Assembly (NCBI RefSeq): GCF_022814725.1
Contig: NZ_CP093442.1
Location: forward strand, 1,860,001 to 1,924,000
DNA from: Bdellovibrio reynosensis
Lineage (GTDB): Bacteria > Bdellovibrionota > Bdellovibrionia > Bdellovibrionales > Bdellovibrionaceae
Reading direction: 5' to 3'
Length of the DNA stretch: 64,000 nucleotides
The notes beneath the pieces were generated by a model. It did not search any database and had not been told where the DNA came from. It saw only the letters and a program-made list of their open reading frames with translations. Position 1 is the stretch's first letter; each line of letters starts with the position of its first letter. Below, in pieces: positions 25,390-34,618 of this stretch. A program made the translations under genes and the position numbers.

Positions 25390-28300
25390 TTATTTTTTAC
25401 AGAACTCTAATGAAGCATCTTTTTCGCAAAGTGCTTTTTTCATAAGATCTACTTCTTGAACCTTAGTTTTCAAAGCCTTGTTTTCTTCTTCCAAAGAGGC
25501 GATTTGACGTTTGTGCTGAGCCAATTCTTTATGGATTTTTTGGCTGTCGTTGAACCACAATGTATAGAACTGTTTCACCGCTTCGATAACTGGTGAAATG
25601 AAGCCCATGTAGTTTACTTTTTTTATGCCCTTATCATCTGTATTTACTAGGTCCGGAAATACTTTTTCAACTTGCTGGGCGATCACACCGTACTGCACAC
25701 CGCTTGTGTACTTCAGTTCGTCTTTGTATTTATAAGTTACACCTTCGACACGCAGAATTCTATCTAACGAGTTATCGATAGTTTTAATGTCGCTTTTTAA
25801 TCTGCGATCAGACGGAGTTAAAGAGCCCGTATAGGTGATGTTGCGAGCAGTAAGGTCCATAAAAGTACCTAAATTGCGATTATAAAAAACTAGCAAGTTA
25901 CGCGTCCCTTGAGTCGTACCGATTTCGATGTCGCTGCCGCCCGCATCGCCTCCGAAATAAAGAAGATCGCCGTAACCATTTTGGACTGCCATTTCACCGC
26001 CAACTTGAAACTTATAAGCAGGGGTAATTCCCACCCCCACTTTTCCATCTGATTGAGCTCTGAAAATTTGAGTCCATGCACCTGCGGCCGTACTCCATCC
26101 GACTGCAAAAGCATCTGCAGCTTGGGCATTGTCACTGATATTTACGCGAAGTTCTGCAGAGTCAGCTGCTAAATTATAACGCCCCATCCAAAGTGGATCC
26201 GTCACAGTACTGTCTTGAGTTGCAGGCGAAGGCCCACCTTGGAAAGAGATTTTGTTGCCATAGCCGGGCATAGTTCCCGTCGACACTGGGTTCACGGCCC
26301 CTAAGTCAAAATCGTTATTCACAATTAAACCAGTTGAGTCTACTTTCCCGATTTCAGTGTTACCGATCCAGAAGCCAACTTGATTGTTCGAGTATAAATT
26401 AAGTCCTCCAGTATCAACACCAGCAACCACTGTCGTTCGTGGTTTTTGCGGCCCCGTCGCAGAGAAGCCCGCACCTTGATGCGAGATATATCCATAGCGT
26501 GCACCCGTATTAGAAGTACCCACCTGAAATAGTGCGCGTGATAGTGTACCGGTATCATCGGTGTTCATAAGATAACTCGTCACGTCCCCGTCGCCAGATC
26601 CCGTAACATGCAGTTTCGCTGATGGACTGGTCGTCCCGATTCCGACAAGCCCTGTACCCAACAAAGTCATAATCTGAGTGTCATCGAAATGAGAGTCTGC
26701 TTCTTTGACTTCGTCATCATCCGTATCAGCAGAAAATATTAGTTTATTTAATTCAACACCCAGACGGAAATCCGTTGCTGTTGTGCTTTGATCATTGAAA
26801 ATAACACCGGGTTTATACGCCTGAACAACCACATCACTATAACTGTTGGCAGACGTAGCGTCTCTGAAAATTGCTACCGGCTGAGCAGCAACAGCATCGC
26901 GATACACATGGAAATTTGCAGTGGGATTTGTCACATTTATGCCGACATTTCCGCCAGCTGCCAGAGTCATTCTTGTTGCGCCGTTTGTTTCCAAATTTAA
27001 AGCATAGTTATCATTCGTTCCTAAAGTTGCAATCGCTGCAAATGAGTTTCCTCCATTAGCAAAGATTCCAGATGATGAATAAGTAGTACAACCCATTACA
27101 CCCGATGCATTGAAAGTCACTAACTCACCCACAGCACATGTAAATGGCACTAGGCCGTTACCCGTGCCATTCGATGCAATAAGTCTGTTTGCAGTGATCG
27201 AAGTGACACCTGTTCCACCTTTAGAAACCGGAACTGCCGAAGGAAAGTTTGCAGGATCAGCAGTGATCGTTCCAGAACTGACTGCGATACCCGCACCTAC
27301 TTGTACAGCACCTTTAGTTGAAGTTGTCGCATCGTTAATTGAAATAGCTGGTGTTGTTGTACCAGTAGCTACAACGATAGGAGCTGTACCGGTTACACTT
27401 GTAACAGTTCCATTAGTTGGCGTTACCCATTGCAGCCCAGATGCTTGAGCAGAGTTCGCTGATAACACTTGTCCATTCGTACCAACCGCCAAACGAATAT
27501 CATTGGTGCCGTCGTTAACAACGATGTCGCCCTTTGTTGTTAACGGAGACAATCCATCAAACGCAGCCACGGCTGTCGTTTGTCCCGTACCACCGCTTGA
27601 AATCGGCAAAGTTCCTGTCACATCTGAAGCTAAGTTAATTGCGGCTCCACTGCTTGCTGCAGTTAAGCGACCTTGTGCATCCACTGTGATGGAAGCTCTG
27701 GTATAAGAACCGGCAGTGACCGAAGTATTTGCTAAAGAAATTGTTCCGCTTCCAGTAATAGGTCCACCAGATAAGCCAGTGCCAGTTGCAATACTTGTAA
27801 CTGTACCAGAATAAGTATCTGAACCAGGTGCCCACTTCGTACCGTCGTATTTTAAAACCTGACCTGTTACTAAACCTGTTGTATCAACGGTGACACCTTT
27901 GATTTTATCAACACTGACAGCACCAATAGTGCCGCTTACGTCACCCGCGACAGAAACATTGATTGCCTGACATTGGAATGATCCCGAAACCGAATTCCAG
28001 TAAGGAGTTTGGTGAGCTGCACAGTTCGCACTGCCTACTGCAGTATTAAAGGCAGCAGTCGTTTGGTAAGTTGCAAGTGCTGTAGAAAGGTTTGTAACGT
28101 CTGAAATCGCGAGGGCTGCACTTAACCACTGAGTGCCGTTATATTTTAAAAAATGCCCACTCGTTGGCGCGCCCGATGCCACGGCCACACCTTGAAGTTT
28201 CGTTACAGACGGATTTGGATAAGTACCGCCAAGGTCACCGCCGGCAGCACCGGTTGGAGTACGTGCATCAGTAAATCTTGCATCGTTACCTGCTGCCACA

Positions 28301-29025
28301 GTGCCCGCAGTCGTTCCTACAGAAACACCGATCACCGGAATACTTGCAGTTCCACCTTTTGTTAATGGAGCTGATACGTTGACGTCAGATACCATCCCCG
28401 CACCGCCAGCGTCGTTCTGACAGGCAAAAGTAGTTCCGTCGTATGTTAAGTACTGACCACTCACGCAAGTAGTTAGCATATTTTTTAAAACGAAGTCTGC
28501 AATGGGATGAGTATCTAAAGTTTCTGCCGACTTGGATTTTGTCGCCACAGCGGAATGGGCTGCATAAGGTACAGTGCGAATCACGTTATCAGGAGTAATT
28601 AGCTTCCATCCCGTTCCATCGTGAAAATGCACGCGCAGCTTTCTTTCGTCAGATTGACCTGCGTTGTACGGCGTATTCCCTTCACAGACGAAACTTGTGC
28701 TGTTTTCAAATGCGCTTAGAACATTAAACGTCGGATTTGCCGCGATATCAGGATAAGTGATGGTACCAAGACCGATGGGTACGTCAAACACACCACCGGA
28801 ATTATTCATGGAAATACCATTCACTTGTTCGCGATAAATGATGCAAGACCCAGATGGATTCGTTACTTCAAAAAGAAAACTGATCGTTCCAGAATTCAGC
28901 GCAGTTCCATCAGTTTTTAAAATTCGTCCTTGATACATCAACGACGCAGGTGTCGCCAAAGCGAAAGACGCAGTTAAAGAAACAACCATCGAGATTAATT
29001 GACGTGCGATTGCTCGAGTTTTCAT
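25390..29025 (-). CDS. MAT-type trimeric fibre protein with S74 chaperone domain (fibre gene 2)
   Basis: A 1211-residue secreted fibre paralogue of the protein at 992-4852. The start is the ATG at 29023-29025, giving the signal peptide MKTRAIARQLISMVVSLTAS and cleavage near ALA. A longer frame to 29091 exists. The head (YQGRILKTDGTALNSG) and the shaft up to about residue 430 closely match fibre 1, including GDLGGTYPNPSV and CAAHQTPYWNSVSGSFQCQA. After that the two diverge. Three GxVG(I/V/N) repeats follow, then an S74 domain with SDRRLK, giving dyad S1072 and K1077. A coiled coil rich in Lys and Glu ends the chain. It is probably a surface adhesin, as in Bdellovibrio MAT proteins. Confidence 0.85.
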   Translation of the reverse strand: MKTRAIARQLISMVVSLTASFALATPASLMYQGRILKTDGTALNSGTISFLFEVTNPSGSCIIYREQVNGISMNNSGGVFDVPIGLGTITYPDIAANPTFNVLSAFENSTSFVCEGNTPYNAGQSDERKLRVHFHDGTGWKLITPDNVIRTVPYAAHSAVATKSKSAETLDTHPIADFVLKNMLTTCVSGQYLTYDGTTFACQNDAGGAGMVSDVNVSAPLTKGGTASIPVIGVSVGTTAGTVAAGNDARFTDARTPTGAAGGDLGGTYPNPSVTKLQGVAVASGAPTSGHFLKYNGTQWLSAALAISDVTNLSTALATYQTTAAFNTAVGSANCAAHQTPYWNSVSGSFQCQAINVSVAGDVSGTIGAVSVDKIKGVTVDTTGLVTGQVLKYDGTKWAPGSDTYSGTVTSIATGTGLSGGPITGSGTISLANTSVTAGSYTRASITVDAQGRLTAASSGAAINLASDVTGTLPISSGGTGQTTAVAAFDGLSPLTTKGDIVVNDGTNDIRLAVGTNGQVLSANSAQASGLQWVTPTNGTVTSVTGTAPIVVATGTTTPAISINDATTSTKGAVQVGAGIAVSSGTITADPANFPSAVPVSKGGTGVTSITANRLIASNGTGNGLVPFTCAVGELVTFNASGVMGCTTYSSSGIFANGGNSFAAIATLGTNDNYALNLETNGATRMTLAAGGNVGINVTNPTANFHVYRDAVAAQPVAIFRDATSANSYSDVVVQAYKPGVIFNDQSTTATDFRLGVELNKLIFSADTDDDEVKEADSHFDDTQIMTLLGTGLVGIGTTSPSAKLHVTGSGDGDVTSYLMNTDDTGTLSRALFQVGTSNTGARYGYISHQGAGFSATGPQKPRTTVVAGVDTGGLNLYSNNQVGFWIGNTEIGKVDSTGLIVNNDFDLGAVNPVSTGTMPGYGNKISFQGGPSPATQDSTVTDPLWMGRYNLAADSAELRVNISDNAQAADAFAVGWSTAAGAWTQIFRAQSDGKVGVGITPAYKFQVGGEMAVQNGYGDLLYFGGDAGGSDIEIGTTQGTRNLLVFYNRNLGTFMDLTARNITYTGSLTPSDRRLKSDIKTIDNSLDRILRVEGVTYKYKDELKYTSGVQYGVIAQQVEKVFPDLVNTDDKGIKKVNYMGFISPVIEAVKQFYTLWFNDSQKIHKELAQHKRQIASLEEENKALKTKVQEVDLMKKALCEKDASLEFCKK

Positions 29026-29032
29026 ATTAATC

Positions 29033-29039
29033 TTATCGG
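29033..29039 (-). promoter_or_regulatory. Sigma-28-like -10 box, probable leaderless promoter
   Basis: On the minus strand TTCCGATAA is followed by exactly 7 nt and the ATG of fibre gene 2, the same layout as fibre gene 1. AGGAAAA lies 9 nt upstream of it. No Shine-Dalgarno site is visible between the box and the start. Confidence 0.5.
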
Positions 29040-29145
29040 AATTATTGGTGTTTTCCTGAAAATAAAGATGCCGAAATAACGGAGTTTTCACATTTCCGTC
29101 TCAGAGTGAGAAATGGAAAACTATCAGCTGGAAACTACAGGCGTT

Positions 29146-30360
29146 TTATTTATACGCAAACGTACGAAGGTCTGAGATTTCATCGATGCCGTAAAGGCAC
29201 ATAAACAAACGATCAACCCCAAGAGCAATTCCACCTGACGGTGGCATTCCCGCTTCAAGAGCTTTAAAAAACTCTTCATCCAGTTGAATTTCTTCTTTTT
29301 TCATCTCGCTCTTTTTAATTAGATCTTCCTCAGCGCGAAGACGTTGAATTTTTGGATCGTTCAGTTCGTTAAAGGCGTTAGCTAGTTCGTAACCCTTCCA
29401 ATAAACTTCAAAGCGATCTCCCCACCCGTCTTCTGTCATTCGCGCCAAAGCCGCTTGGTAGGGAGGATACTTTTCAACAAAAACTAAATCATCGCTACAC
29501 AATTGCGATTCGATTTTTTCCATAAAGATCAAAAAGAAATAATCATCGATGCTTTCTGCACTCCGCACGTCGACGTTTAGTTTTTGCGCAAGTGCTTTGA
29601 GCTCTGGGATTGAAGTCTCTGGTTTAAAATCAAAATGACAGTGGATTTTAAAAAGCTCTGCTACTGAATAGCTTTTTACCTCTTTAGGCGCAGAGATTTG
29701 CAAAACCTCTGCAAGGAAGCCAACAAGCTTCAACACATCTTCTTTGATAGTTTTTAAATTATCAAAAGCGCGATACCACTCAAGCATCAGAAATTCAGGC
29801 TGGTGGCGTTCCGTGATCTCGCCATTACGGTAACAAGGTGCAAATTCAAAAATCTTATCCGCACCTAAAGCTAAGGCCTTTTTCAAGTGAAGTTCAGGGC
29901 TAGTGCGTAAGAAAAGTTTTTCCTGACGCGAGCCCACCTTTAGCTGACTAGAAAAAACATCTAGACTGGGTTCCGTTCCTGGGCAGGGCACAAGTGTTGG
30001 CGTTTGCACTTCTAGAAAGTCTTTTTCATAAAAGAACTGACGCAGAACCTTCAGATAATTTTCGTATTTTTTTAAAAGATCAGAATCCAAAGTTCTAACG
30101 GGAAGTGCCGCCAACTGCGGCGCTAATAACACGATTTCATCGCTAGAAACAACGGCGATCAAATCACCTTCACTTAGAAACTCGCTGTGTGAAGGTGCTT
30201 TTTCGAATTTGATTTTATGATTTTGATTATCGCGAGCGACGGTTACTTCTAATAGCTCGCCCTCACGCTCAAGCTTATAGATTCGACCAGCCACTAAAAA
30301 AGTCGCTGGCATCGCGGGGTAAGGTTTCCAAATGTTGGTTAAATAATCAGTTCTGGTCAA
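29146..30360 (-). CDS. epmA: EF-P beta-lysylation ligase EpmA-like (LysRS paralogue)
   Basis: A 404-residue class II lysyl-tRNA-synthetase-like enzyme. Class II motifs are clear: PGTEPSLDVF, FLRTSPELHLKKAL, FEFAPCYRNGEITERHQPEF (motif 2) and GGIALGVDRLFM (motif 3). This set is typical of EpmA/GenX, which attaches (R)-beta-lysine to elongation factor P. Unlike the E. coli enzyme (about 325 residues), it carries about 85 extra N-terminal residues, including ATFLVAGRIYKLE and a GDLIAVV strand, that look like an OB-fold. The partner aminomutase EpmB and EF-P are not in the window. It could instead be a shortened LysRS, though the motifs favour EpmA. Confidence 0.83.
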   Translation of the reverse strand: MTRTDYLTNIWKPYPAMPATFLVAGRIYKLEREGELLEVTVARDNQNHKIKFEKAPSHSEFLSEGDLIAVVSSDEIVLLAPQLAALPVRTLDSDLLKKYENYLKVLRQFFYEKDFLEVQTPTLVPCPGTEPSLDVFSSQLKVGSRQEKLFLRTSPELHLKKALALGADKIFEFAPCYRNGEITERHQPEFLMLEWYRAFDNLKTIKEDVLKLVGFLAEVLQISAPKEVKSYSVAELFKIHCHFDFKPETSIPELKALAQKLNVDVRSAESIDDYFFLIFMEKIESQLCSDDLVFVEKYPPYQAALARMTEDGWGDRFEVYWKGYELANAFNELNDPKIQRLRAEEDLIKKSEMKKEEIQLDEEFFKALEAGMPPSGGIALGVDRLFMCLYGIDEISDLRTFAYK

Positions 30361-30372
30361 AGCCCTGCCACT

Positions 30373-30609
30373 TTAGCGGCAAAGACCCTGACCACGCAAG
30401 TTTTCAAGTTGGGATAGAATAGAATCCATATCGTTAGCACCGAAAACCACGTCTTCGTTGACGTAGATCCGGTGTTTAACCCAAAGACCGTTATAGATTC
30501 CTTCGCTAGTTAGGCCACAAGAAGGGGTTTCCACTGGCGTTGCTTGAGCTGGCAGTGAAGATAAAAGTGCGATTAAACAGGTAGTTAAAACAGCGAATAA
30601 AACTCTCAT
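30373..30609 (-). CDS. Small secreted protein, unknown
   Basis: A 78-residue protein. The start at 30607-30609 has AAGGGG upstream and gives a signal peptide (MRVLFAVLTTCLIALLSS, cleavage after PAQA). A longer in-frame extension to 30690 has no such support. The mature part of about 52 residues has two cysteines (SCGLTSEG and the C-terminal LCR), which could pair. The N-terminal VNEDVVFGANDMDSIL is polar. No family recognised. It is 12 nt downstream of the epmA-like start side and divergent from tldD. Confidence 0.65.
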   Translation of the reverse strand: MRVLFAVLTTCLIALLSSLPAQATPVETPSCGLTSEGIYNGLWVKHRIYVNEDVVFGANDMDSILSQLENLRGQGLCR

Positions 30610-30780
30610 ATGTTGCCCCTTCTTTAAAAACTGGGTCTTAAATGACACCAGTTGCCTCCTGCATTCCATATAAAGCAAAGCCCTTGCCAAGTCGGTTCAA
30701 CACCACCCAAAAACATATTGATCTGCAGTTAATCATCCATTATTCCAAGTGTGGAATTACACTCAGGAAAGAGGCATTTT

Positions 30781-32205
30781 ATGCTAGACTTGCAACGCAC
30801 GCTAAAAACTCTGCGGAACGACGCTGATTGGGTCAGCCTCAGATACGTGACCGAAAAAACCACATTACGTTCCGTTCGCGATGAAAAACCGGATCGCAAC
30901 AACATCACTTTCGATCAAGGGGTCATGGTTGAAGTCCTGGTCCAGGGGCATTTTGGATTCGCAGGCACTAGCGACCTCACTGAATCAGGAATCAAAAGAG
31001 CTTTTGCTAAGGCTACGGCCATGGCAAAAAGTGCTGCCGCCTTCAGGGTTCATGAATTTTCAGCCGATCACCGCCCGGTGGCCCAAGGGACTTACCGCTC
31101 GCCAGTGGTAAAACCTTTAGACGCTTTTTCGGCCAAAGAAATCTCTGACATTTTCATCGAAGCTACTCGCGCGATGAAAACTTCAGACAAAATCGTCAGT
31201 CGTTCTGCAACGACCATGATCACAGAAACTCAATTTTACACAATCAGCTCCTCTGGCAGCGAAGTGGATCAAAGCTTCTCAATCGTAAGTACCGATTTTT
31301 CGGCGACTGCGGCAGAAGGAAGTGAAACCCAAACGCGTTCCGATAGCGGAGGCCTTGCTCGATGTTTGCAAGTAGGAGCAGAAATTTTTGATCGCAATAC
31401 CATCCTTGAGCGCTGCCAAAAGATCTCAAGCGAAGCGGTTGAATTGTTATCAGCTGAAAACTGTCCAGATGAAAAAATGGATTTGTTATTAGCCCCTGAT
31501 CAAATGACTTTGCAGGTGCATGAATCCATCGGTCATCCGCTAGAATATGACCGTATCTTGGGTGATGAAAGAAACTATGCCGGTTGGAGCTTTGTAAAAC
31601 CAAACGACTTCGGCAATCTTAAATACGGTTCAAACTTAATGAACGTTACTTTTGACCCGACGATCACCGACGCCATGGCCTCTTATGCCTTTGATGACAC
31701 AGGATTAAAAGCAACCAAAGAATTCCTTATCAAAGACGGAGTCCTTCTTCGCGGCTTGGGCGGCTTAGAATCCCAAGCTCGTTTGGGTCTTCCTGGTGTT
31801 GCAAATTCGCGTTCTTCATCTTGGAACAGAGCTGCTATTGATCGTATGGCTAATATTAATCTTGAGCCTGGAAATTCAAAATTAGAAGACATGATCGCCT
31901 CTGTAGAGCGTGGTGTTTTCATGCTTGCGAATAAGTCTTGGTCCATCGATGACTATCGCAACAAATTTCAGTTCGGTTGTGAATACGCGAAACTGATTGA
32001 AAACGGGAAATTGACTAAGACTTTAAAGAATCCAAACTATCGCGGCACCACGGTGCAGTTCTGGAATAACTTAAAAGCGGTCAGCAACGTGCGTGAAACC
32101 TATGGCTCCCCTTTCTGCGGAAAAGGTGAACCGAATCAAGTTATTCGCGTAGGTCACACAACTCCGTATTGCTTATTTAAAGACGTTGAAGTGTTTGGAG
32201 CATAA
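30781..32205 (+). CDS. tldD: TldD-type metalloprotease subunit
   Basis: A 474-residue member of the TldD/PmbA (peptidase U62) family. The zinc-site motif HESIGH (H247, E248, H252) in LQVHESIGHPLEYDRI matches TldD, the catalytic subunit. The Gly-rich EGSETQTRSDSGG and the C-terminal FQFGCEYAKLIENG segments are family features. TldD and TldE form a heterodimer that digests small or modified peptides. An upstream start at 30751 lacks a ribosome site; AAGAGG fits the ATG at 30781. The TldE gene starts 1 nt after the stop. Confidence 0.92.
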   Translation: MLDLQRTLKTLRNDADWVSLRYVTEKTTLRSVRDEKPDRNNITFDQGVMVEVLVQGHFGFAGTSDLTESGIKRAFAKATAMAKSAAAFRVHEFSADHRPVAQGTYRSPVVKPLDAFSAKEISDIFIEATRAMKTSDKIVSRSATTMITETQFYTISSSGSEVDQSFSIVSTDFSATAAEGSETQTRSDSGGLARCLQVGAEIFDRNTILERCQKISSEAVELLSAENCPDEKMDLLLAPDQMTLQVHESIGHPLEYDRILGDERNYAGWSFVKPNDFGNLKYGSNLMNVTFDPTITDAMASYAFDDTGLKATKEFLIKDGVLLRGLGGLESQARLGLPGVANSRSSSWNRAAIDRMANINLEPGNSKLEDMIASVERGVFMLANKSWSIDDYRNKFQFGCEYAKLIENGKLTKTLKNPNYRGTTVQFWNNLKAVSNVRETYGSPFCGKGEPNQVIRVGHTTPYCLFKDVEVFGA

Positions 32206-32206
32206 A

Positions 32207-33544
32207 ATGAATTTCACTGAAAACATGAAGGTAACCTTCAACAAAGTCGCTGACCATATTCTGGGAAGCTTAAAGTCCGGCGAAGCTGCAAACGTAAACT
32301 TACATGCGGAAGAATCTTTGTTCGTTCGTTTTAACGGCAACAAGGTTCGTCAGAACACCCATGTTGAACAACGCCATTTAAGTCTGTTGCTACAACACGA
32401 GGGAAAGACAGCGAACATTACTTTTTCTATCACCGGTGACGTAACAGAAGATATCAAACGTGCGGATCACTGGCTGGCCCAAGCTCGTAAAGAGTGTGAC
32501 CTTCTGCCTGAAGATCCATTTCAAGTGCCATTAAAAAATAATGGCGTTAGTGATAGCACCTTCAAAGGCAAACTTCTTAATGATGAAGAAGTGATCGCTG
32601 CCATCACAAAACCGGCGGTGGGAACAGACCTCGCTGGTCTTTACTGTGCCGGTCCCTTGATCAGTGCTAATAAAAACTCTTCTGGCCAAAGCCACTGGTT
32701 CGCGACGGAAAACTTCTTTATGGATTATTCGCTTTATCTTGGCGAAAAAGCTGTAAAGTCGATTTACGCAGGCACCACTTGGAATCAAACTGATTTTGAA
32801 GCAAATCTTGCACAAAGTAAAAACCAGCTTCGCCTGATGGATCGTCCTAAGATCACGTTGAAGCCGGGTGCCTATCGCGCTTACCTAGCTCCAGGAGCCG
32901 TTGCTGAAATTAGCTCGATGTTTTCTTGGGGTGCTTTGGGCTGCAACTCTTATAAAACAGGGGCCAGCGCCTTCCAAAAATTAGTGAATAAAGAAAAGTC
33001 TTTATCACCGAAATTAAACCTTATTGAAAACTACTCGATGGGATTAACTCACCGTTTTAATTCATTGGGTGAATTAGCGCCGGAAAAAATGGAACTTGTT
33101 ACTGGGGGCGAGCTAAAAAATCTTTTAACTAGCACCCGTTCAGCAAAAGAGTACGGTTTAGAAGGAAATGCCGCTGATAACTATGAAGCTCCAAGAGCTT
33201 TAGAAATTCTGCCAGGCACTTTGAAAAAAGAAGACATCTTAAAAGAACTGGGAACAGGTCTTTACCTTTCAAATCTTCACTATATCAACTGGTCGGATCG
33301 TTTGAATGCTCGCATCACCGGCATGACTCGCTATGCGTGCTTCTGGGTAGAAAATGGTGAAATCATCGCGCCGATCGCGGATTTGCGTTTTGATGAAAGC
33401 CTTTATGACTGCTTAGGCGCGAATTTAGAGGCCATCACGGATTTCCAAGAGGTCGACCCGATGGTTTCCACTTATGAAAGCCGCTCTTTCGGTGGCAAAA
33501 AAATCCCGGGTATGCTAATCAGGGACTTCAAATTTACGTTATAG
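32207..33544 (+). CDS. tldE: TldE/PmbA-type subunit
   Basis: A 445-residue partner of TldD. It has the U62 fold, with NVNLHAEESLFVRFNGNKVRQ at the N-terminus and FSWGALGCNSYKTGASAFQK in the middle, but no HExxxH zinc site, which is why it is called TldE. The C-terminus carries WVENGEIIAPIADLRFDESL, typical of the family. The start is the ATG 1 nt beyond the tldD stop. A frame from 32186 would overlap tldD. The DUF4286-like gene follows after about 10 nt. Confidence 0.88.
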   Translation: MNFTENMKVTFNKVADHILGSLKSGEAANVNLHAEESLFVRFNGNKVRQNTHVEQRHLSLLLQHEGKTANITFSITGDVTEDIKRADHWLAQARKECDLLPEDPFQVPLKNNGVSDSTFKGKLLNDEEVIAAITKPAVGTDLAGLYCAGPLISANKNSSGQSHWFATENFFMDYSLYLGEKAVKSIYAGTTWNQTDFEANLAQSKNQLRLMDRPKITLKPGAYRAYLAPGAVAEISSMFSWGALGCNSYKTGASAFQKLVNKEKSLSPKLNLIENYSMGLTHRFNSLGELAPEKMELVTGGELKNLLTSTRSAKEYGLEGNAADNYEAPRALEILPGTLKKEDILKELGTGLYLSNLHYINWSDRLNARITGMTRYACFWVENGEIIAPIADLRFDESLYDCLGANLEAITDFQEVDPMVSTYESRSFGGKKIPGMLIRDFKFTL

Positions 33545-33554
33545 GAGTTCTTTC

Positions 33555-33875
33555 ATGGTTACATACATCGTTCACCTAACCGTTCGCCACGAGGTTTACC
33601 CTGAGTACGTCGAATGGCTTAAAAAAGAACACATCAAAGAAGTCCTAGCGTGCCCTGGATTCTTAGGGGCCGATTTATGCCTAAGAAAAGGTGGTAATCT
33701 TGAAGCTTCTAGCAAAGAAGTGAAAGTCGTTTACCGAATCAAAGACGAAGAGCACATGAAGCTTTATATGACCGAATACGCGATGAAACTGCGTGAAAAG
33801 GGTCTTGAAAAGTTCCCAGGACAATTCTCTGCCAGCCGCGAAGTGTGGTTAGAGACTGAAGGGTTCAACGCCTAA
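33555..33875 (+). CDS. DUF4286-family protein
   Basis: A 106-residue small alpha/beta protein. MVTYIVHLTVRHEVYPEYVEW and the C-terminal KFPGQFSASREVWLET match DUF4286, a dimeric alpha-beta-barrel relative of the EthD/antibiotic-monooxygenase type with no known reaction. The ATG has AGGAG upstream. It is the third gene of the tldD-tldE unit and is followed by a clear terminator. Confidence 0.75.
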   Translation: MVTYIVHLTVRHEVYPEYVEWLKKEHIKEVLACPGFLGADLCLRKGGNLEASSKEVKVVYRIKDEEHMKLYMTEYAMKLREKGLEKFPGQFSASREVWLETEGFNA

Positions 33876-33884
33876 AGAGCAAAA

Positions 33885-33910
33885 ACGCCGAGTGAAATCG
33901 GCGTTTTTTT
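33885..33910 (+). terminator. Rho-independent terminator of the tldD-tldE operon
   Basis: ACGCCGA-gtgaaa-TCGGCGT stem followed by a run of eight T residues, 10 nt after the last stop. Confidence 0.9.
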
Positions 33911-34070
33911 TGAATGCGTACTCTAGTTTTTTCGTTCACCGCGAGCAGCTCCCGACCAAGTAGAAGATTCCCGATATATTAATTTTACGTCAAAAAACAG
34001 GCCTGCCTCTATCCTTTCCGCCTAGTGCGGTGTATGTTGAAAAAGATAAAACCTTTATAGGAGGCTCTTT

Positions 34071-34559
34071 GTGGCTACAGCAGCATTTCAAAAAATTCTA
34101 GAAAACTTATCTGGAAACAAAGGTGTGCAAAACCTTCTTGAAAACTTCCAAAAGTTGAACGACGAAATTAAGAAAAAAGAAGTTGAGCTTAAAGATAAGT
34201 TTGACCAACAAAAAGAAGAAAAAATTGAATTGGCTTGGAAGAAGTACCAAGAAATCATCAAAGTTCTAAGCACTTCTGAAGAAAAGCTAGAAAAAGAAGT
34301 GAACACGGCCATCAAAAAGATCAAAAAGTCTGCGGATGATTTGGAAAAAAACATCCAGACTTATAAGAAAAAGGCGATCGCGCAAAAAACTATTTTAGAA
34401 AAAGCTGTTTTCCACAAAACAACGACTAAAAAAGCTTCTTCTAAAAAAACGACTGCGAAAAAAACTGCAGCGCCAAAAGCTAAAGCCGCTAAGAAAGCGA
34501 CTACAAAAAAAGCAGCTGGTAAAAAGCAGACGAAAAAAACAACTAAGAAAAAAGCTTAA
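34071..34559 (+). CDS. Histone H1-like lysine-rich protein with coiled-coil N-terminus
   Basis: A 162-residue protein starting with GTG behind a strong AGGAGG site. Residues about 1-112 are a charged coiled coil rich in Glu and Lys (KKKEVELKDKFDQQKEEK). Residues about 113-162 are a Lys/Ala/Thr tail (KKTTAKKTAAPKAKAAKKAT), like the C-terminal domain of histone H1. It probably binds DNA or RNA non-specifically. It lacks the winged-helix domain of eukaryotic H1. An oscillating GATATATTAA tract about 100 nt upstream might be promoter-related. It carries its own terminator. Confidence 0.8.
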   Translation: MATAAFQKILENLSGNKGVQNLLENFQKLNDEIKKKEVELKDKFDQQKEEKIELAWKKYQEIIKVLSTSEEKLEKEVNTAIKKIKKSADDLEKNIQTYKKKAIAQKTILEKAVFHKTTTKKASSKKTTAKKTAAPKAKAAKKATTKKAAGKKQTKKTTKKKA

Positions 34560-34583
34560 ACTTAGTTCGTTAGTTTTGAATTG

Positions 34584-34613
34584 AAAAAGGAAGGCATCGC
34601 CTTCCTTTTTTTT
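34584..34613 (+). terminator. Rho-independent terminator after the H1-like gene
   Basis: AAAAAGGAAGGC-atc-GCCTTCCTTTTT with a T run. It separates the H1-like gene from the convergent miniprotein gene, and its flanking A tract suggests it works in both directions. Confidence 0.9.
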
Positions 34614-34618
34614 TAGAA

